64,000 bases of DNA from JAEUHM01 sp964538625 (GCA_964538625.1 CAZIGH010000018.1:1-64000), one strand, 5' to 3'; positions 8,170 through 18,408 are shown, counted from the first letter of the stretch. Notes: a model not told the origin generated them from the sequence alone. Translations and numbers: made by a program.

Positions 8170-10590
8170 TCACCGCACAAAGAGAAACTCAGGCTGCATC
8201 ACGACGGCCCAGAGCAGGTCCTCGATCTGCGCAGGGCCTCGGGATGCAGAGAGTGCCTCCTCTGCGGCGCTCAGTTCCTCCTTTGTCGGAGCGCGGCTGA
8301 GGGCATGGGTATAGAGCCAGGTTGTCAGTTCTGTATTCGACTTCCATGCTCTGGCGGCCAACTTATCCGCCCCCAGCTGAAGCGTTGTGGCAAGGGTTTC
8401 CCCATTGGACAAATCCAGCGCCTCCAGAGTGGTTAGTTCCGTGGGTCGCATGGAGACGATTTGGTCTCGGTTTGGCCGACCCAACGAACGCATGAGGAAG
8501 TCACTCTTCATGAGCGCGGCCCGGACCATTTGTTTACTGGCGGAGAGACCTTGCGCCAGCAGGGCAGGGCCCTCACGCTGGAGCACGGCGGTCCAGACCG
8601 GTGCTGCGGGGACCACCGTCACGGGGTTCCAACCGTTCTGCGGCAGTGCGCCGAGGCGTCCTTCCCTCCCCTGAACACGCGCCGGGTTCCACTGCCAGCT
8701 TTCATCACTGTTGATGGTGACTTCACTCCCATTCATGAGCTTTAGCTTGGCCTGAAAGTAGAAGCCTGCCGGGTTCGGGCTACTTCCCGCATTGGTGGCC
8801 ACTACGACCACTTGGTTCACACCCTTTTGCAGCTTGCCCTGAAGCGGCACCGTGGTGAGGCGCTCCCAGTTGTTGGAGGATTGAACCTTGCGCCCACCGA
8901 TGTAGAGCGTGAACTCATTGTCGCAGGTCAGGAGTGCAGATCCTTGTTCGACTTCATCCTCCAACTTGATCTGTCCACGCAGCACAATGGTCTCTCCCGC
9001 CGGCGGCACCTTTCCTGCCGCCGCCGAGCTACCCCAGATCCACTTGCCGGTCAGGGGAACGTGTTTCCCCGCCTCCGGGTCAAGCTTCCCACGAAAGACC
9101 GGTGCATCCATGCGTGTGGGTGCCGCTCCGGTGAGCTGCCACACGGCATCGACGAACTGCTCTGCGGTGAGGCGCTTGGCGCGTGGACCTTTGAAGGCGT
9201 AGTCTGCCTCTCGGCTGTCGGCAGCCAGCACCTCGCCGTGAGACTGATAGGCCTGCGAGGTGGCGATGTGCTCCAGGGCTCTTCGCAAGTCGTAACCACT
9301 GCGCTGGAAGTGATCCGCCAAGTAGTCCAGCAGGTCCGCATTCCATGGCTCGCTCTGCATCGCATCCAGCGGATGCACGATGCCATGCCCCATGAGCCGG
9401 TGCCAGAGCCTGTTCACGATGGTACGGGTGAAGCGGCCATTCTCGGGACTTGTCATCAGGGCAGCGAGCTGGCGCAGGCGCTCGGGCTTTGGCGCAGTGG
9501 CATCCACCTGCCCGAGTTCGGGGAAGAGCCACGCTGCCTTGGCCTTCCGTCCCACAGGCTTGTCGCAGCGGTGGATCTCCAGTGGCGCTTCGGCGTAAAT
9601 GGCCGCCAGTCCGTAAGCCTCGTCCAGCTTCCAGCGGTCGATGAAGCTGTCATGGCATGAGGCGCACTTTAGGTTAATACCGAGAAAGGACTGGCCCACG
9701 CTTTGGGCAAACTGAATCTCCACCGTCTGACCGGCGCTGACCTCGCCTCGCCACTTGATGCCGTCTATGAAGCCCCGGCTCTCATCACTGGGCGGAGCTA
9801 TGAGTTCGCGGGTGAACGCGTCGAAAGGCTTGTTGTTCACCAGCGCTGCGTAGAGCCATTGGCTGATTTGTTTGCGCCCGCCGGTGATGAAGCCAGTACC
9901 GCCATAGTCATTGCGGAGGAGATCGTTCCAAAAAGTCAACCAGTGCTCGGCGTAGTCCACGTCCCGTGCCAGCAGCTCACGCACCAGACGGATCCGTTTG
10001 TCTGGAGAGGTGTCCTTCACGAAAGCAGCGTGTTCCTCCGGCGTCGGCAGCAGGCCGATCAGGTCCATGAAGGCCCGGCGGAGAAAGGTGTCGTCGTCCG
10101 CATTTGGCGGGCGGGGGAGACCTTTTTCTGCCATGTGTTTGTCCAGGAGCCGATCCACTGGGTGCTCGCGCCCCTCCACAGCCGGGGGCAGCGTCACCTG
10201 GCGAGGCTTCAGCGGCGGTTCATAAGCGGCCTTGTTGAAGGCAAAGCCGACCTCCCACGGCACGCCCTCCTTCAGCCAAGCCTCCAGCAGCTTCACCTCC
10301 TCTGTGCTCAGACCTGCGCCTTTGGGAGGCATGCGCATGTCCTCATCATCCGTGGTCACCACCTCCAGAAGCCGACTTTTTGAAGGCTGCTTTAGATCCA
10401 CCACTGGGCCGTTCTCGCTGCCGTGCATCAGTCCGGCACGATCGTTCATCGAAAAGCCCCCCTTCAACTTGTCACCCGTGTGACACTCCGCGCAGTGCTT
10501 GCGAATCATGGGCACGATTTGGTGGTTGAAGTCCACAGCCGCTTGCGCCGCAGACAACGAAAGAATCAAAAAGACAAAGCACACTCTCAT
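8170..10590 (-). CDS. PSCyt1-DUF1549-DUF1553 diheme protein with inserted beta domain
   Basis: This 806-residue exported protein is taken from the ATG at 10590, giving the signal peptide MRVCFVFLILSLSAAQAA; an ATG 90 bp upstream is open but adds a non-signal leader. Heme motif 1 is CAECHTGDKLKGGFS, followed by the DUF1549 blocks TFLRRAFMDLIGLLPTPEE and HWLTFWNDLLRNDYGG. Heme motif 2 is CASCHDSFIDRW, followed by DUF1553 with FTRTIVNRLWHRLMGHG. A beta-rich, lectin-like insert (around residues 560-670, containing LLTCDNEFTLYIGG) splits DUF1553. The tail LLWAVVMQPEFLFVR closes the fold. No DUF1501 gene adjoins it. It is divergent from another PSCyt gene across 136 bp, so the two may be co-regulated. 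It is probably periplasmic and heme-bearing; the substrate is unknown. Confidence 0.85.
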   Translation of the reverse strand: MRVCFVFLILSLSAAQAAVDFNHQIVPMIRKHCAECHTGDKLKGGFSMNDRAGLMHGSENGPVVDLKQPSKSRLLEVVTTDDEDMRMPPKGAGLSTEEVKLLEAWLKEGVPWEVGFAFNKAAYEPPLKPRQVTLPPAVEGREHPVDRLLDKHMAEKGLPRPPNADDDTFLRRAFMDLIGLLPTPEEHAAFVKDTSPDKRIRLVRELLARDVDYAEHWLTFWNDLLRNDYGGTGFITGGRKQISQWLYAALVNNKPFDAFTRELIAPPSDESRGFIDGIKWRGEVSAGQTVEIQFAQSVGQSFLGINLKCASCHDSFIDRWKLDEAYGLAAIYAEAPLEIHRCDKPVGRKAKAAWLFPELGQVDATAPKPERLRQLAALMTSPENGRFTRTIVNRLWHRLMGHGIVHPLDAMQSEPWNADLLDYLADHFQRSGYDLRRALEHIATSQAYQSHGEVLAADSREADYAFKGPRAKRLTAEQFVDAVWQLTGAAPTRMDAPVFRGKLDPEAGKHVPLTGKWIWGSSAAAGKVPPAGETIVLRGQIKLEDEVEQGSALLTCDNEFTLYIGGRKVQSSNNWERLTTVPLQGKLQKGVNQVVVVATNAGSSPNPAGFYFQAKLKLMNGSEVTINSDESWQWNPARVQGREGRLGALPQNGWNPVTVVPAAPVWTAVLQREGPALLAQGLSASKQMVRAALMKSDFLMRSLGRPNRDQIVSMRPTELTTLEALDLSNGETLATTLQLGADKLAARAWKSNTELTTWLYTHALSRAPTKEELSAAEEALSASRGPAQIEDLLWAVVMQPEFLFVR

Positions 10591-10726
10591 GCGCCCTGAG
10601 TAACGCCCAAACCCCAGCCGCTCTACCGCGTGAACACGGAAATCGCAGCACGAACCACGCTCAGTGGTCGCATTCTCCATTCAAGGTGCAAGGAATGAGC
10701 GGGCTGTGAACCGTATGGTAGGCGCG

Positions 10727-13684
10727 ATGATGTTGCGCACTTCTTTCCAAGCCTTGCTTTTGCTACGGCTCCTGACCCCTGTGGATGCAGGTGCGGAGCC
10801 GGTGAGCTTCAGCCGTGAAGTGCTGCCCATTCTCTCAGACAACTGCTTCGGCTGTCATGGTCAGGACGAGTCCCACCGGAGCGCTGACTTGCGGCTTGAT
10901 ACACAGGAGGGTGCGCTGGAGGTCCTGACCTCCGGCGAGTTCCTGGCCCGCATCGTTTCGGACGATCCCCAGGAGGTGATGCCGCCGCCGAAGTCTCACA
11001 AACCCAGGCTTTCGAAATCGCAGATGGATACGCTCAAGCGCTGGATCAGCGAGGGGGCGAAGTGGGGCAAGCACTGGGCGTTTGAGAAGCCGGTCAAGCT
11101 GCCAAGCAGCGGCCACCCAGTCGATTACTTCGTGCAGAAGGAGCTGGCAAAGGCTGGGCTCACACCGGCGAAGCAAGCTCCAATCCACACCCTTATTCGG
11201 CGCCTGAGCTTCGCCATTACCGGCCTGCCCCCTCATTCGGCGCTCGACACGCGATCCTCCTCACTCGAAGCCACGATCGACCGTCTGCTTGCCTCTCCAC
11301 ACTTCGGCGAGCGCATGGCCATGTGGTGGCTGGATGCAGCCCGCTACTCGGACACAGACGGCTTTCAGTCGGATGCGACGCGCACCAACTGGCCATGGCG
11401 TGACTACGTGGTGGACTCGTTCAATGCGAACAAGCCCTTTGACCAGTTCACGATCGAGCAGTTCGCGGGTGACCTGTTGCCTGATGCCACGCCTGAGCAG
11501 AAGCTGGCTACTTGTTTTCACCGGAACCACATGACGAATGGCGAGGGTGGGCGCGAGAAAGAAGAGTCTCGCATCGACTACGTGCTGGACCGGGTGAACA
11601 CCATGGGTACCACGTGGCTGGGATTAACACTTGGCTGCACGCAGTGCCACACTCACAAGTTTGATCCCATTACCCACGCGGACTACTACAGCCTGACTGC
11701 ATTCTTCAACAGCATTGACGAAGACGGCTCGGCAGGGACCAAAGCGCAGCCGTACCTCAGCTACACTTCTCCCTATGCCAAACGGGCCGTGGCCGAGGCG
11801 CTGCAACTCGTAGAGCAGCGCAAACCAATGGAGCTGAGAGCGCGTGAAGAGGCCCAGACGCCGTTCACCGCGTGGCTGAAGTCCCGCGAACAGGAGTTGG
11901 TCTCAGGCTTCAACGCTTGGCATGTATTGAGAGGCAGGCTGGAGGCGGAGGAGGGGACCGTCTTGAGGCAGGAGCAGGACGGCCGCGTGATGACGGACGG
12001 ACCCAACCCCAAACAGGATGACTACCGCCTCATCGCACCAGTAAAACTGGGCCGAATCACCGGATTGAAGCTGGAGGTACTGCCAGTGAATGGCCGTCTG
12101 TCTCGTGGAAAAACGGGCGAGTTCATCCTCACCGACATCAAAGTGCAAGTGAGGCAGAAGGGCAGCACTCAGCTCCGTGATATTGCGGTGGCGAGGGCTG
12201 TCGCTGACAAGGAGGCGGAGGGCAAGGTGCGTCAGTACGGGGAGGTGGCGGGCACGCTGGATGATGATCCGCGCAACGGCTGGACCACCAAGGGACACCC
12301 TCAGGATAAGCCCTGCACCGCGCTCTATGAACTGAAGGAACCGCTCATTCTTGCTGAGGATGAGGAGCTGGTCTTCGTGATGCTGCACCGCTCCACGGAT
12401 GGCGATGCCAATGTGGCGAGCTTCCGGCTCTCAGCGACCGATCAGCGAGGGCCGGCCGTTCGGGAGATCGGTCCTGCGCCGCTCGAACAACTCGCTGCGG
12501 GCAAACCGAACCGCGACAGACTGTTCGCTCAGTTTCTGGAGGACCATGCTCCTTACCAGCAGGCCAGGGCCTCGCTGGAGCGTGCCGAAGCCCAGTGGAA
12601 GGAGGTCTCAGCCGCAGCTGGCAAGCTGAACGTGCAGGTGCTCGCTGAGCGCAAGGAGCCACGAGTGACGCAGGTACTGTTGCGTGGTGTCTGGGACAAA
12701 AAGGGTGAGGAGGTGAAGCATGGCGTTCCTGCCGCTATCGCGCCTTGGCCAGAGGGTGCGCCACGTGACCGGCTTGGCCTTGCGAAGTGGATTGTATCCA
12801 AGGACAACCCTCTCACCGCCAGGGTCACTGTGAACCACATCTGGCAGATGTTGTTTGGTGCGGGACTGGTGCGCACGCCGGATGACTTTGGACTGCAAGG
12901 GCAGCGTCCTACTCATCCTGAACTGCTGGACTGGCTGGCTGTGGATTTCATGGAGAGCGGATGGAATGTGAAGCATCTCATCAAGCGGATCGTCACCAGC
13001 GCTACCTATCAGCAGGAATCCAGCGCCGGTCCGCAGCTGATCGCACTTGATCCGGAGAACAGGCTCCTTGCCCGTGGACCGCGTTTTCGCCTCCCTGCAT
13101 GGATGATTCGGGATGCGGCACTGGCCTCATCTGGCTTGCTAAACCCTGCCCTCGGCGGTCCGCCAGTGCGCCCCTACCAGCCAGAGGGTGTGTGGGAGGA
13201 GATCTTCATGGGCCGCTTCACTTATGAGCCGAGTGAAGGTGCGGCGCAGTTTCGTCGCACACTGTATGCCTTCTGGCGTCGCAGCATCGCGCCTACGTTC
13301 CTGTTCGACAGCGCCCAACGCCGCGTGTGCGAGGTGGGCATGACGCGGACGAACACCCCGCTCCAGGCACTAACGCTGCTCAATGACCAGACCATGCGCG
13401 AGGCCTCACAGCACTTGGCGCGCGGGGCGCTGGCGGAGAGAGATGACCGTTCGAGAATGAGCTTCATCACCAGGGCTGTCCTGTCACGAGAGGCGTCAGA
13501 TCGAGAGCTTGCAGTCCTGCTGCGGGAAATGGAACGCGCGCGCGGGCACTATCGCCAAGCACCGTTGGATGCCGCAGCCTACCTCGGCAAAAGTTCACCC
13601 GGTGCTGACACGGCAGAACATGCCGCGTGGACTGTGGTGGCCAGTCTCGTTTACAACCTGGATGAGGCTATCACGCAGGAGTGA
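10727..13684 (+). CDS. PSCyt1-DUF1549-DUF1553 (PSD1) diheme cytochrome protein
   Basis: This 985-residue exported protein starts at 10727 or the adjacent ATG at 10730, both leading into the signal MMLRTSFQALLLLRLLTPVDA. Domains in order: cytochrome motif CFGCHGQDESHRSADLRLD; DUF1549 with ERMAMWWLDAARYSDTDG; second heme motif CTQCHTHKFDPITHADYYSL; a discoidin-like beta insert (about residues 430-590); then DUF1553 with TARVTVNHIWQMLFGAG and FDFGLQ-type residues DDFGLQGQRPTHPELLDWL. The ending NLDEAITQE departs from the EFLFV tail of the other two family members here. No DUF1501 partner follows; the next gene is convergent fhs after 33 bp. The family assignment is firm. The role is presumed periplasmic and oxidative or sugar-related. 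Confidence 0.87.
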   Translation: MMLRTSFQALLLLRLLTPVDAGAEPVSFSREVLPILSDNCFGCHGQDESHRSADLRLDTQEGALEVLTSGEFLARIVSDDPQEVMPPPKSHKPRLSKSQMDTLKRWISEGAKWGKHWAFEKPVKLPSSGHPVDYFVQKELAKAGLTPAKQAPIHTLIRRLSFAITGLPPHSALDTRSSSLEATIDRLLASPHFGERMAMWWLDAARYSDTDGFQSDATRTNWPWRDYVVDSFNANKPFDQFTIEQFAGDLLPDATPEQKLATCFHRNHMTNGEGGREKEESRIDYVLDRVNTMGTTWLGLTLGCTQCHTHKFDPITHADYYSLTAFFNSIDEDGSAGTKAQPYLSYTSPYAKRAVAEALQLVEQRKPMELRAREEAQTPFTAWLKSREQELVSGFNAWHVLRGRLEAEEGTVLRQEQDGRVMTDGPNPKQDDYRLIAPVKLGRITGLKLEVLPVNGRLSRGKTGEFILTDIKVQVRQKGSTQLRDIAVARAVADKEAEGKVRQYGEVAGTLDDDPRNGWTTKGHPQDKPCTALYELKEPLILAEDEELVFVMLHRSTDGDANVASFRLSATDQRGPAVREIGPAPLEQLAAGKPNRDRLFAQFLEDHAPYQQARASLERAEAQWKEVSAAAGKLNVQVLAERKEPRVTQVLLRGVWDKKGEEVKHGVPAAIAPWPEGAPRDRLGLAKWIVSKDNPLTARVTVNHIWQMLFGAGLVRTPDDFGLQGQRPTHPELLDWLAVDFMESGWNVKHLIKRIVTSATYQQESSAGPQLIALDPENRLLARGPRFRLPAWMIRDAALASSGLLNPALGGPPVRPYQPEGVWEEIFMGRFTYEPSEGAAQFRRTLYAFWRRSIAPTFLFDSAQRRVCEVGMTRTNTPLQALTLLNDQTMREASQHLARGALAERDDRSRMSFITRAVLSREASDRELAVLLREMERARGHYRQAPLDAAAYLGKSSPGADTAEHAAWTVVASLVYNLDEAITQE

Positions 13685-13717
13685 AAGAGGTCTTCGAGGC
13701 TTGAGGCACCCGGCCAA

Positions 13718-15352
13718 CTACACCCCCATGATGTTCCCTGCCTCATCCACGTCCACACGTTCCGCAGCAGGCACCTTGGGCAGGGCAGGCATGCGCATCA
13801 TTTGACCGGTGAGCGCCACGAGGAAGCCAGCTCCGGCGGCGATCTCGAAGTCCCGGACGCTGATATGAAAGCCGCGTGGGCGACCGAGTTTGGTGGCGTC
13901 ATCCGAGAGAGAGTTTTGTGTCTTGGCCATGCAAAGCGGCAGCATGGCATGGCCTGACTTCGTGAGTGAGGCGAGCTTTTCCCGGGCTGCATCCGTGAGT
14001 ATCACTCCGTCGGCTCCATAGATGCCAGTGGCCACGGCGTGAAGCTTTTCTTCCATAGACTGCGACGGTTCATAAAGCATCGGCAGTGGGCCGGAGTCCT
14101 TTGCCGCCGCCTGCACGACGATTTCCGCGAGCTGTGTGGCACCTGCTCCACCCGCACCGAAGACATTCGCCGTGGCGCTGGGTACACCACGCAGCGCACA
14201 AAACTCATGCACGGCCTGCATCTCCGCCTGCGTGTCGGCCGTGAACTCATTGAGGGCTACAACCACGGGCCGCTGAAAATGTGAGGCTGCGTCGAGATGT
14301 GCCGCGAGATTGTCCAGGCCGCGCGTCACGGCTTCGACATCCGGCTTGGTCAGATCTTCGAGCGCCGTTCCGCCATGCATCTTCAGCGCACGAATGGTAG
14401 CGACGATGACGATGGCACTGGGTGCCAGGCCGGACTGACGGCACTTGATGTGCATGAACTTCTCACCTCCCAGATCAAAGGCGAAGCCGGCTTCCGTCAC
14501 GGCGTAGTCGGCGTGGCTTAGCGCCATACGTGTGGCCAGAACGCTGTTGCAACCGTGTGCGATGTTTGCAAACGGCCCACCGTGGACAAAGGCGGGCACG
14601 CCCTCCATAGATTGCACGAGGTTTGGGTGCATGGCATCGCGCAGCAGCGCCATCATGGCTCCGATACAGCGGAACTCCTCCGCCAGCACGGCGTCACCCT
14701 TGGCATCGAAGCCGACCACCATTCGTTTGAGCCTGGCACGAAGGTCGCTCATGGACTCCGCCAGACAGAGCACGGCCATGACCTCGGAGGCTGCGGTGAT
14801 GTCGAAACCGGTGGCACGCTCCACGCCCCCCTTGCCAAGGCCTATGCGGATGTTGCGAAGCGCCCGGTCATTCACATCCAGCACGCGCTTCCAGAGCACT
14901 TGTTTAGGATCCAGGCGCGTGGCTTGGTTGTAGAGCGCATTGTCCACCACGGCAGCGAGAAGGTTGTGCGCACTGGTGATGGCGTGGAAGTCCCCGTTGA
15001 AGTGCAGATTGATGGAGTCTCCGGGAACAATGCGGCTCAGTCCACCCCCCGTGGCACCGCCTTTGCGCCCGAAGACCGGACCCATGGACGGCTGCCGCAG
15101 AGCCAGCGCCACACTCTGACCGATCCGCTTGAGGCCTTGTGCCAGCCCGATCGAGACGGTCGTCTTTCCCTCGCCTGCAGGAGTAGGCGTGATGGCTGAG
15201 ACTAGAATGAGTTTTCCCTGATGCGTTCCCTTCGGAATGGCCTCCAGCCGCACCTTCGCCTTGTCGTGACCAAATGGGAGCACGTTGGCGGCTTCGATGC
15301 CGAGTTTGGATGCCACTTGAAGAATGGGTGCCAGGTGAGCCGGTTGAGACAT
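13718..15352 (-). CDS. fhs: Formate-tetrahydrofolate ligase
   Basis: The enzyme joins formate to tetrahydrofolate with ATP to give 10-formyl-THF, feeding one-carbon metabolism in the cytoplasm. The 544-residue length is close to the usual 550-560. The start at 15352 gives MSQPAHLAPILQVASKLGI, matching the normal N-terminus; an upstream ATG at 15406 would overlap the divergent gene's leader. The nucleotide-binding loop TPTPAGEGKTTVSIGLAQGL, the block ALRQPSMGPVFGRKGGATGGG and the VVALNEFTADTQAE region are diagnostic. It is convergent with the PSCyt gene and divergent from the propeller-like gene (62 bp). No folD or other C1 gene is adjacent. The identification is very secure. Confidence 0.97.
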   Translation of the reverse strand: MSQPAHLAPILQVASKLGIEAANVLPFGHDKAKVRLEAIPKGTHQGKLILVSAITPTPAGEGKTTVSIGLAQGLKRIGQSVALALRQPSMGPVFGRKGGATGGGLSRIVPGDSINLHFNGDFHAITSAHNLLAAVVDNALYNQATRLDPKQVLWKRVLDVNDRALRNIRIGLGKGGVERATGFDITAASEVMAVLCLAESMSDLRARLKRMVVGFDAKGDAVLAEEFRCIGAMMALLRDAMHPNLVQSMEGVPAFVHGGPFANIAHGCNSVLATRMALSHADYAVTEAGFAFDLGGEKFMHIKCRQSGLAPSAIVIVATIRALKMHGGTALEDLTKPDVEAVTRGLDNLAAHLDAASHFQRPVVVALNEFTADTQAEMQAVHEFCALRGVPSATANVFGAGGAGATQLAEIVVQAAAKDSGPLPMLYEPSQSMEEKLHAVATGIYGADGVILTDAAREKLASLTKSGHAMLPLCMAKTQNSLSDDATKLGRPRGFHISVRDFEIAAGAGFLVALTGQMMRMPALPKVPAAERVDVDEAGNIMGV

Positions 15353-15414
15353 GGCCGCCAGCTTCGCCAGTGGGCCGCACTTGAAAAGGAAAAACTCCCG
15401 TCTCACGCTCCGGC

Positions 15415-16878
15415 ATGTTCCGGATACTACTGCTTTTGATGGTTGTGTCTGCCGCCCCGGCGCAAGGTATCAAACCCGATTGGTTTGGCTTTCGCGTCGT
15501 GGACGAGCAGACAGGTCGAGGCATCCCGCTGACAGAGTGGCGCACGGTCAATGACATCCGCCTTGTCACAGACAACGCGGGCTGGGCCAGCTTCAACGAG
15601 CCCGGCCTCATGGACCGTGAAGTGTGGTTTTATCTCAGCCTCTCGCCCGGGTATGAAAAGGAAAAGGACGGCTTCGGCTACACAGGGGTGCGTCTGCTGA
15701 CCCGGCGGGGCACCACCACGGAAATCAAACTGAAGCGCATCAACATCGCCGAGCGCATCGCACGCCTCACTGGTCAGGGCCTTTACCGGCACAGCGAGTT
15801 GCTTGGCTTGCCGCATCCTCTGCCAAACATGAACAATGCGGGCATCATGGGCCAGGACAGCGTTCAGGCCGTGCCCTATGGTGACAAGATCTTCTGGCTC
15901 TGGGGGGACACCAATGTGCCCCATTATCCGCTGGGCAACTTCCGAACCACTGCCGCATTCACCAGCAGCAACATCCGGCCAGAGGAAGGAATGGTGTTCG
16001 ACTACTTCACAGACGACTCAGCGCCGTCAAAGATTCGCGCCATGCTGCCCATGGATGCACCTGGGGCTGTCTGGCTCTTCGGCCTTCTGAATATGAAGGA
16101 TGACAACGGAGCGGAGGTCCTGCTGGCTCACTACTCAAGGCACAAGTCGCTCTCAGAAGTCGCCGAGCATGGCATCGCTCGCTTCGACCGAGCACTGGGT
16201 CGCTTTCTGGTGGTGAAGCAACTGGATGCAGCGAACAAATGGCGCTTCATGCGGGGCCACGCTGTGAGGGACGGAGAGCACTTTTACTTTTCGGAGGGTT
16301 TCCTCTACACGCGGGTCAAAGCGGAGCTGGAGGCACTGCTTGATCCCGGGCGATATGAAGCGCTTTGCTTTGATGAAAACTCATCTAGTTGGCAATGGCA
16401 GACCGAGCAGCCGCCCACGACGCAGATCGAAGAAACGAAGCTCCTTCTTCAGGGAAAAATGAAAGCCACGCAGGCCCGTTATCGACTTCGAGACATAGCT
16501 TCTAACAAGCTGGTGCAGCTTCATGGCGGAAGCATCACCTGGAATCCCCACCGCCAGCGCTGGATCATGATAGGGCTTGAGCTTGGAGACAAGGATGCGC
16601 CCTCCCACCTGGGTGAGGTTTGGTACGCGGAAGCGGAGAAGCCTGACGGCCCATGGACGAAGGCTGTAAAGGTGGCGAGCCATCCCCGCTATTCTTACTA
16701 CAACCCGGTTCATCACGACTTTCTGGATGCTGAAGGCGGGCGCGTCATTTATTTCGAGGGCACCTATTCCCTGGAGTTTTCCGGCAACCCGCTCGCTCCC
16801 GCTCACTACGACTACAATCAGCTCATGTACAGGCTGGACCTCGATGACCCCAGATTGGCTGAAGCACGGGTACCGTAG
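15415..16878 (+). CDS. Secreted beta-propeller-like protein of unknown function
   Basis: This 487-residue protein has a Sec signal (MFRILLLLMVVSAAPAQG). An N-terminal beta domain follows (about 20-115, with VVDEQTGRGIPLTEWRTV, resembling a carboxypeptidase-regulatory-like fold). The larger C-terminal part has repeated Trp/Tyr/Gly-rich strands such as AVPYGDKIFWLWGDTN, WRFMRGHAVRDGEHFYFSEG, HGGSITWNPHRQRWIMIGLE and EVWYAEAEKPDGPW. This pattern resembles five-bladed propeller, glycosidase-like families such as DUF4185 and GH43/GH117 relatives. It may bind or cleave extracellular glycans, but no catalytic residue can be assigned. It is followed after 29 bp by the O-antigen-ligase-like gene, possibly in the same transcript. 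Confidence 0.6.
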   Translation: MFRILLLLMVVSAAPAQGIKPDWFGFRVVDEQTGRGIPLTEWRTVNDIRLVTDNAGWASFNEPGLMDREVWFYLSLSPGYEKEKDGFGYTGVRLLTRRGTTTEIKLKRINIAERIARLTGQGLYRHSELLGLPHPLPNMNNAGIMGQDSVQAVPYGDKIFWLWGDTNVPHYPLGNFRTTAAFTSSNIRPEEGMVFDYFTDDSAPSKIRAMLPMDAPGAVWLFGLLNMKDDNGAEVLLAHYSRHKSLSEVAEHGIARFDRALGRFLVVKQLDAANKWRFMRGHAVRDGEHFYFSEGFLYTRVKAELEALLDPGRYEALCFDENSSSWQWQTEQPPTTQIEETKLLLQGKMKATQARYRLRDIASNKLVQLHGGSITWNPHRQRWIMIGLELGDKDAPSHLGEVWYAEAEKPDGPWTKAVKVASHPRYSYYNPVHHDFLDAEGGRVIYFEGTYSLEFSGNPLAPAHYDYNQLMYRLDLDDPRLAEARVP

Positions 16879-16907
16879 CCTGTCGCGTCAGGTGACACCA
16901 ATGTCGC

Positions 16908-18296
16908 ATGAGTCGAGTGCCGAAGGCGGGTAGGATGTGCCCTGCTGGTCCGGCTGCTCGTACCGGACGCACTTGCATGAATGCCGACATCACAACTTCG
17001 GCGAGCCGTTCTGGCATTGGGCGTGCCAGAGGGTGGTCAGCAGATAGGGACTCACTCTTTAGCCAGAGCCGCACGGCCTGTGTGGCGTGGTTCGCGGGCG
17101 GGCACTTCATGCTGCCAAATGAGTTCATCCACCTTGGCGGGCTGCTGTTTCTAGCGGTGCTGGCATCGCTCTTGCAACGGTTTGAGAGGTCACAGGTGAG
17201 AGAAATGGATACGGCCTTCTGGATGGTAGTCGCCTTTCTGACTTGGATGACAATGAGATCGCTGATCTGGCCGCCCTTGGATTTTGCACTCATCAAGCAT
17301 GAGGTGATTCGTGGCCTGCTGGGACTCGTTTTGCTTGCGGCATTGGCGTTGATGGTCTGGTGCGTAGCGCACTCCGAGGCGCAGAGGAATCGCGTCGGTT
17401 GGATTGCCTGCGGCTGTGCGGTGGTGGCGGCATTCACCAGCGTGGCGGGTGTGCGTGCGCCCCTGCTGATGGAACTTGGCTCAGACGTCAGGCTTTCCAA
17501 TCCCTTGGTTCACGGTGGTCTGAATGCGGTATGCACCGGGCTGACGTTTGGCTTTGCGGCTGTGTGGTTGAGCGGGCTTCAGCAGTGCACCCTGTCTGTA
17601 GCACTCCGGCGGTGGCTGGGGCTAGCAGTGTTTCTGTTGAATGTTTGCGTGTTTGCCACGGGCAGCCGTGCGGCGATCTTGGCACTCTGCGTGGGACATG
17701 CCACCCATCTGATTGCTGCCGGTATTCCGAAGGCGAGGGCGGGGCTCATTCAGCTTGCCGCAGCCGCCATGCTGGTGCTGGCCGTGCTGCCCGGACTGGA
17801 GAGATGGTTCTACACTGTGGAGACGAGTCCCGCTCCTCATGTAGTGGTGCAGCTCATTGAGCGCGGTGACAGCGGGCGTTGGGAGATTTATCAGGCTGGC
17901 TGGAGTGTACTTACGAACTTTGTCGCGGGCACTGGGCAATGGGGGGCGCGTGATCGGTGGATTTGTGGACTGCAGAATCACTGCGGTGAACTTATGGGGC
18001 ATTTGCATAGTGCATGGTTTGCCACGCTGATTCACGGCGGAGTCATAGGTCTCCTGTTGCTGGCGGGTGTGCTGGCCCTGGCGTTCAAGCGAGCTCTGCG
18101 GATGAGTTTCGCAGGAGAGCACCTTTGGCTCTCACTGATGGCTTACGGCTGCACCGGTTTGTTGTTCGACGGGGAGTCCCTTACTTCACTGGCCACCGGG
18201 CCGCGTTTTGAGGGTCTGCTCTTCTGGCTTCCAGCCATGATGGCGCTCTCTGCGGGACGGGAGCGGGTTCCATCTTCGGGTAATCAAAAGAGATGA
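16908..18296 (+). CDS. O-antigen ligase / Wzy-like polytopic membrane protein
   Basis: This hydrophobic protein is 462 residues from the first ATG. In-frame ATGs at 16977 and 17109 are also possible, and none has a convincing ribosome-binding site, so the start is uncertain. About ten to eleven membrane segments are visible from LGGLLFLAVLASLL onward. A loop typical of the Wzy_C/O-antigen ligase family follows (ERGDSGRWEIYQAGWSVL, then GTGQWG and HLHSAWFATLIHGGVIG). Such enzymes transfer or polymerise glycans on the periplasmic face of the inner membrane. The neighbouring secreted propeller protein fits an envelope-polysaccharide role, but no other polysaccharide gene is nearby. Confidence 0.7.
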   Translation: MSRVPKAGRMCPAGPAARTGRTCMNADITTSASRSGIGRARGWSADRDSLFSQSRTACVAWFAGGHFMLPNEFIHLGGLLFLAVLASLLQRFERSQVREMDTAFWMVVAFLTWMTMRSLIWPPLDFALIKHEVIRGLLGLVLLAALALMVWCVAHSEAQRNRVGWIACGCAVVAAFTSVAGVRAPLLMELGSDVRLSNPLVHGGLNAVCTGLTFGFAAVWLSGLQQCTLSVALRRWLGLAVFLLNVCVFATGSRAAILALCVGHATHLIAAGIPKARAGLIQLAAAAMLVLAVLPGLERWFYTVETSPAPHVVVQLIERGDSGRWEIYQAGWSVLTNFVAGTGQWGARDRWICGLQNHCGELMGHLHSAWFATLIHGGVIGLLLLAGVLALAFKRALRMSFAGEHLWLSLMAYGCTGLLFDGESLTSLATGPRFEGLLFWLPAMMALSAGRERVPSSGNQKR

Positions 18297-18408
18297 TAGC
18301 TTCCGCCGAAGAGAGTGCTGGAACTTGTGCTGGATTCTAAAAGTATTTGGCGAGGGGGCTGCGCCGGTCTGGTGCCCTTGGTGTGAACACTTCAACTTTT
18401 ACATCGGT

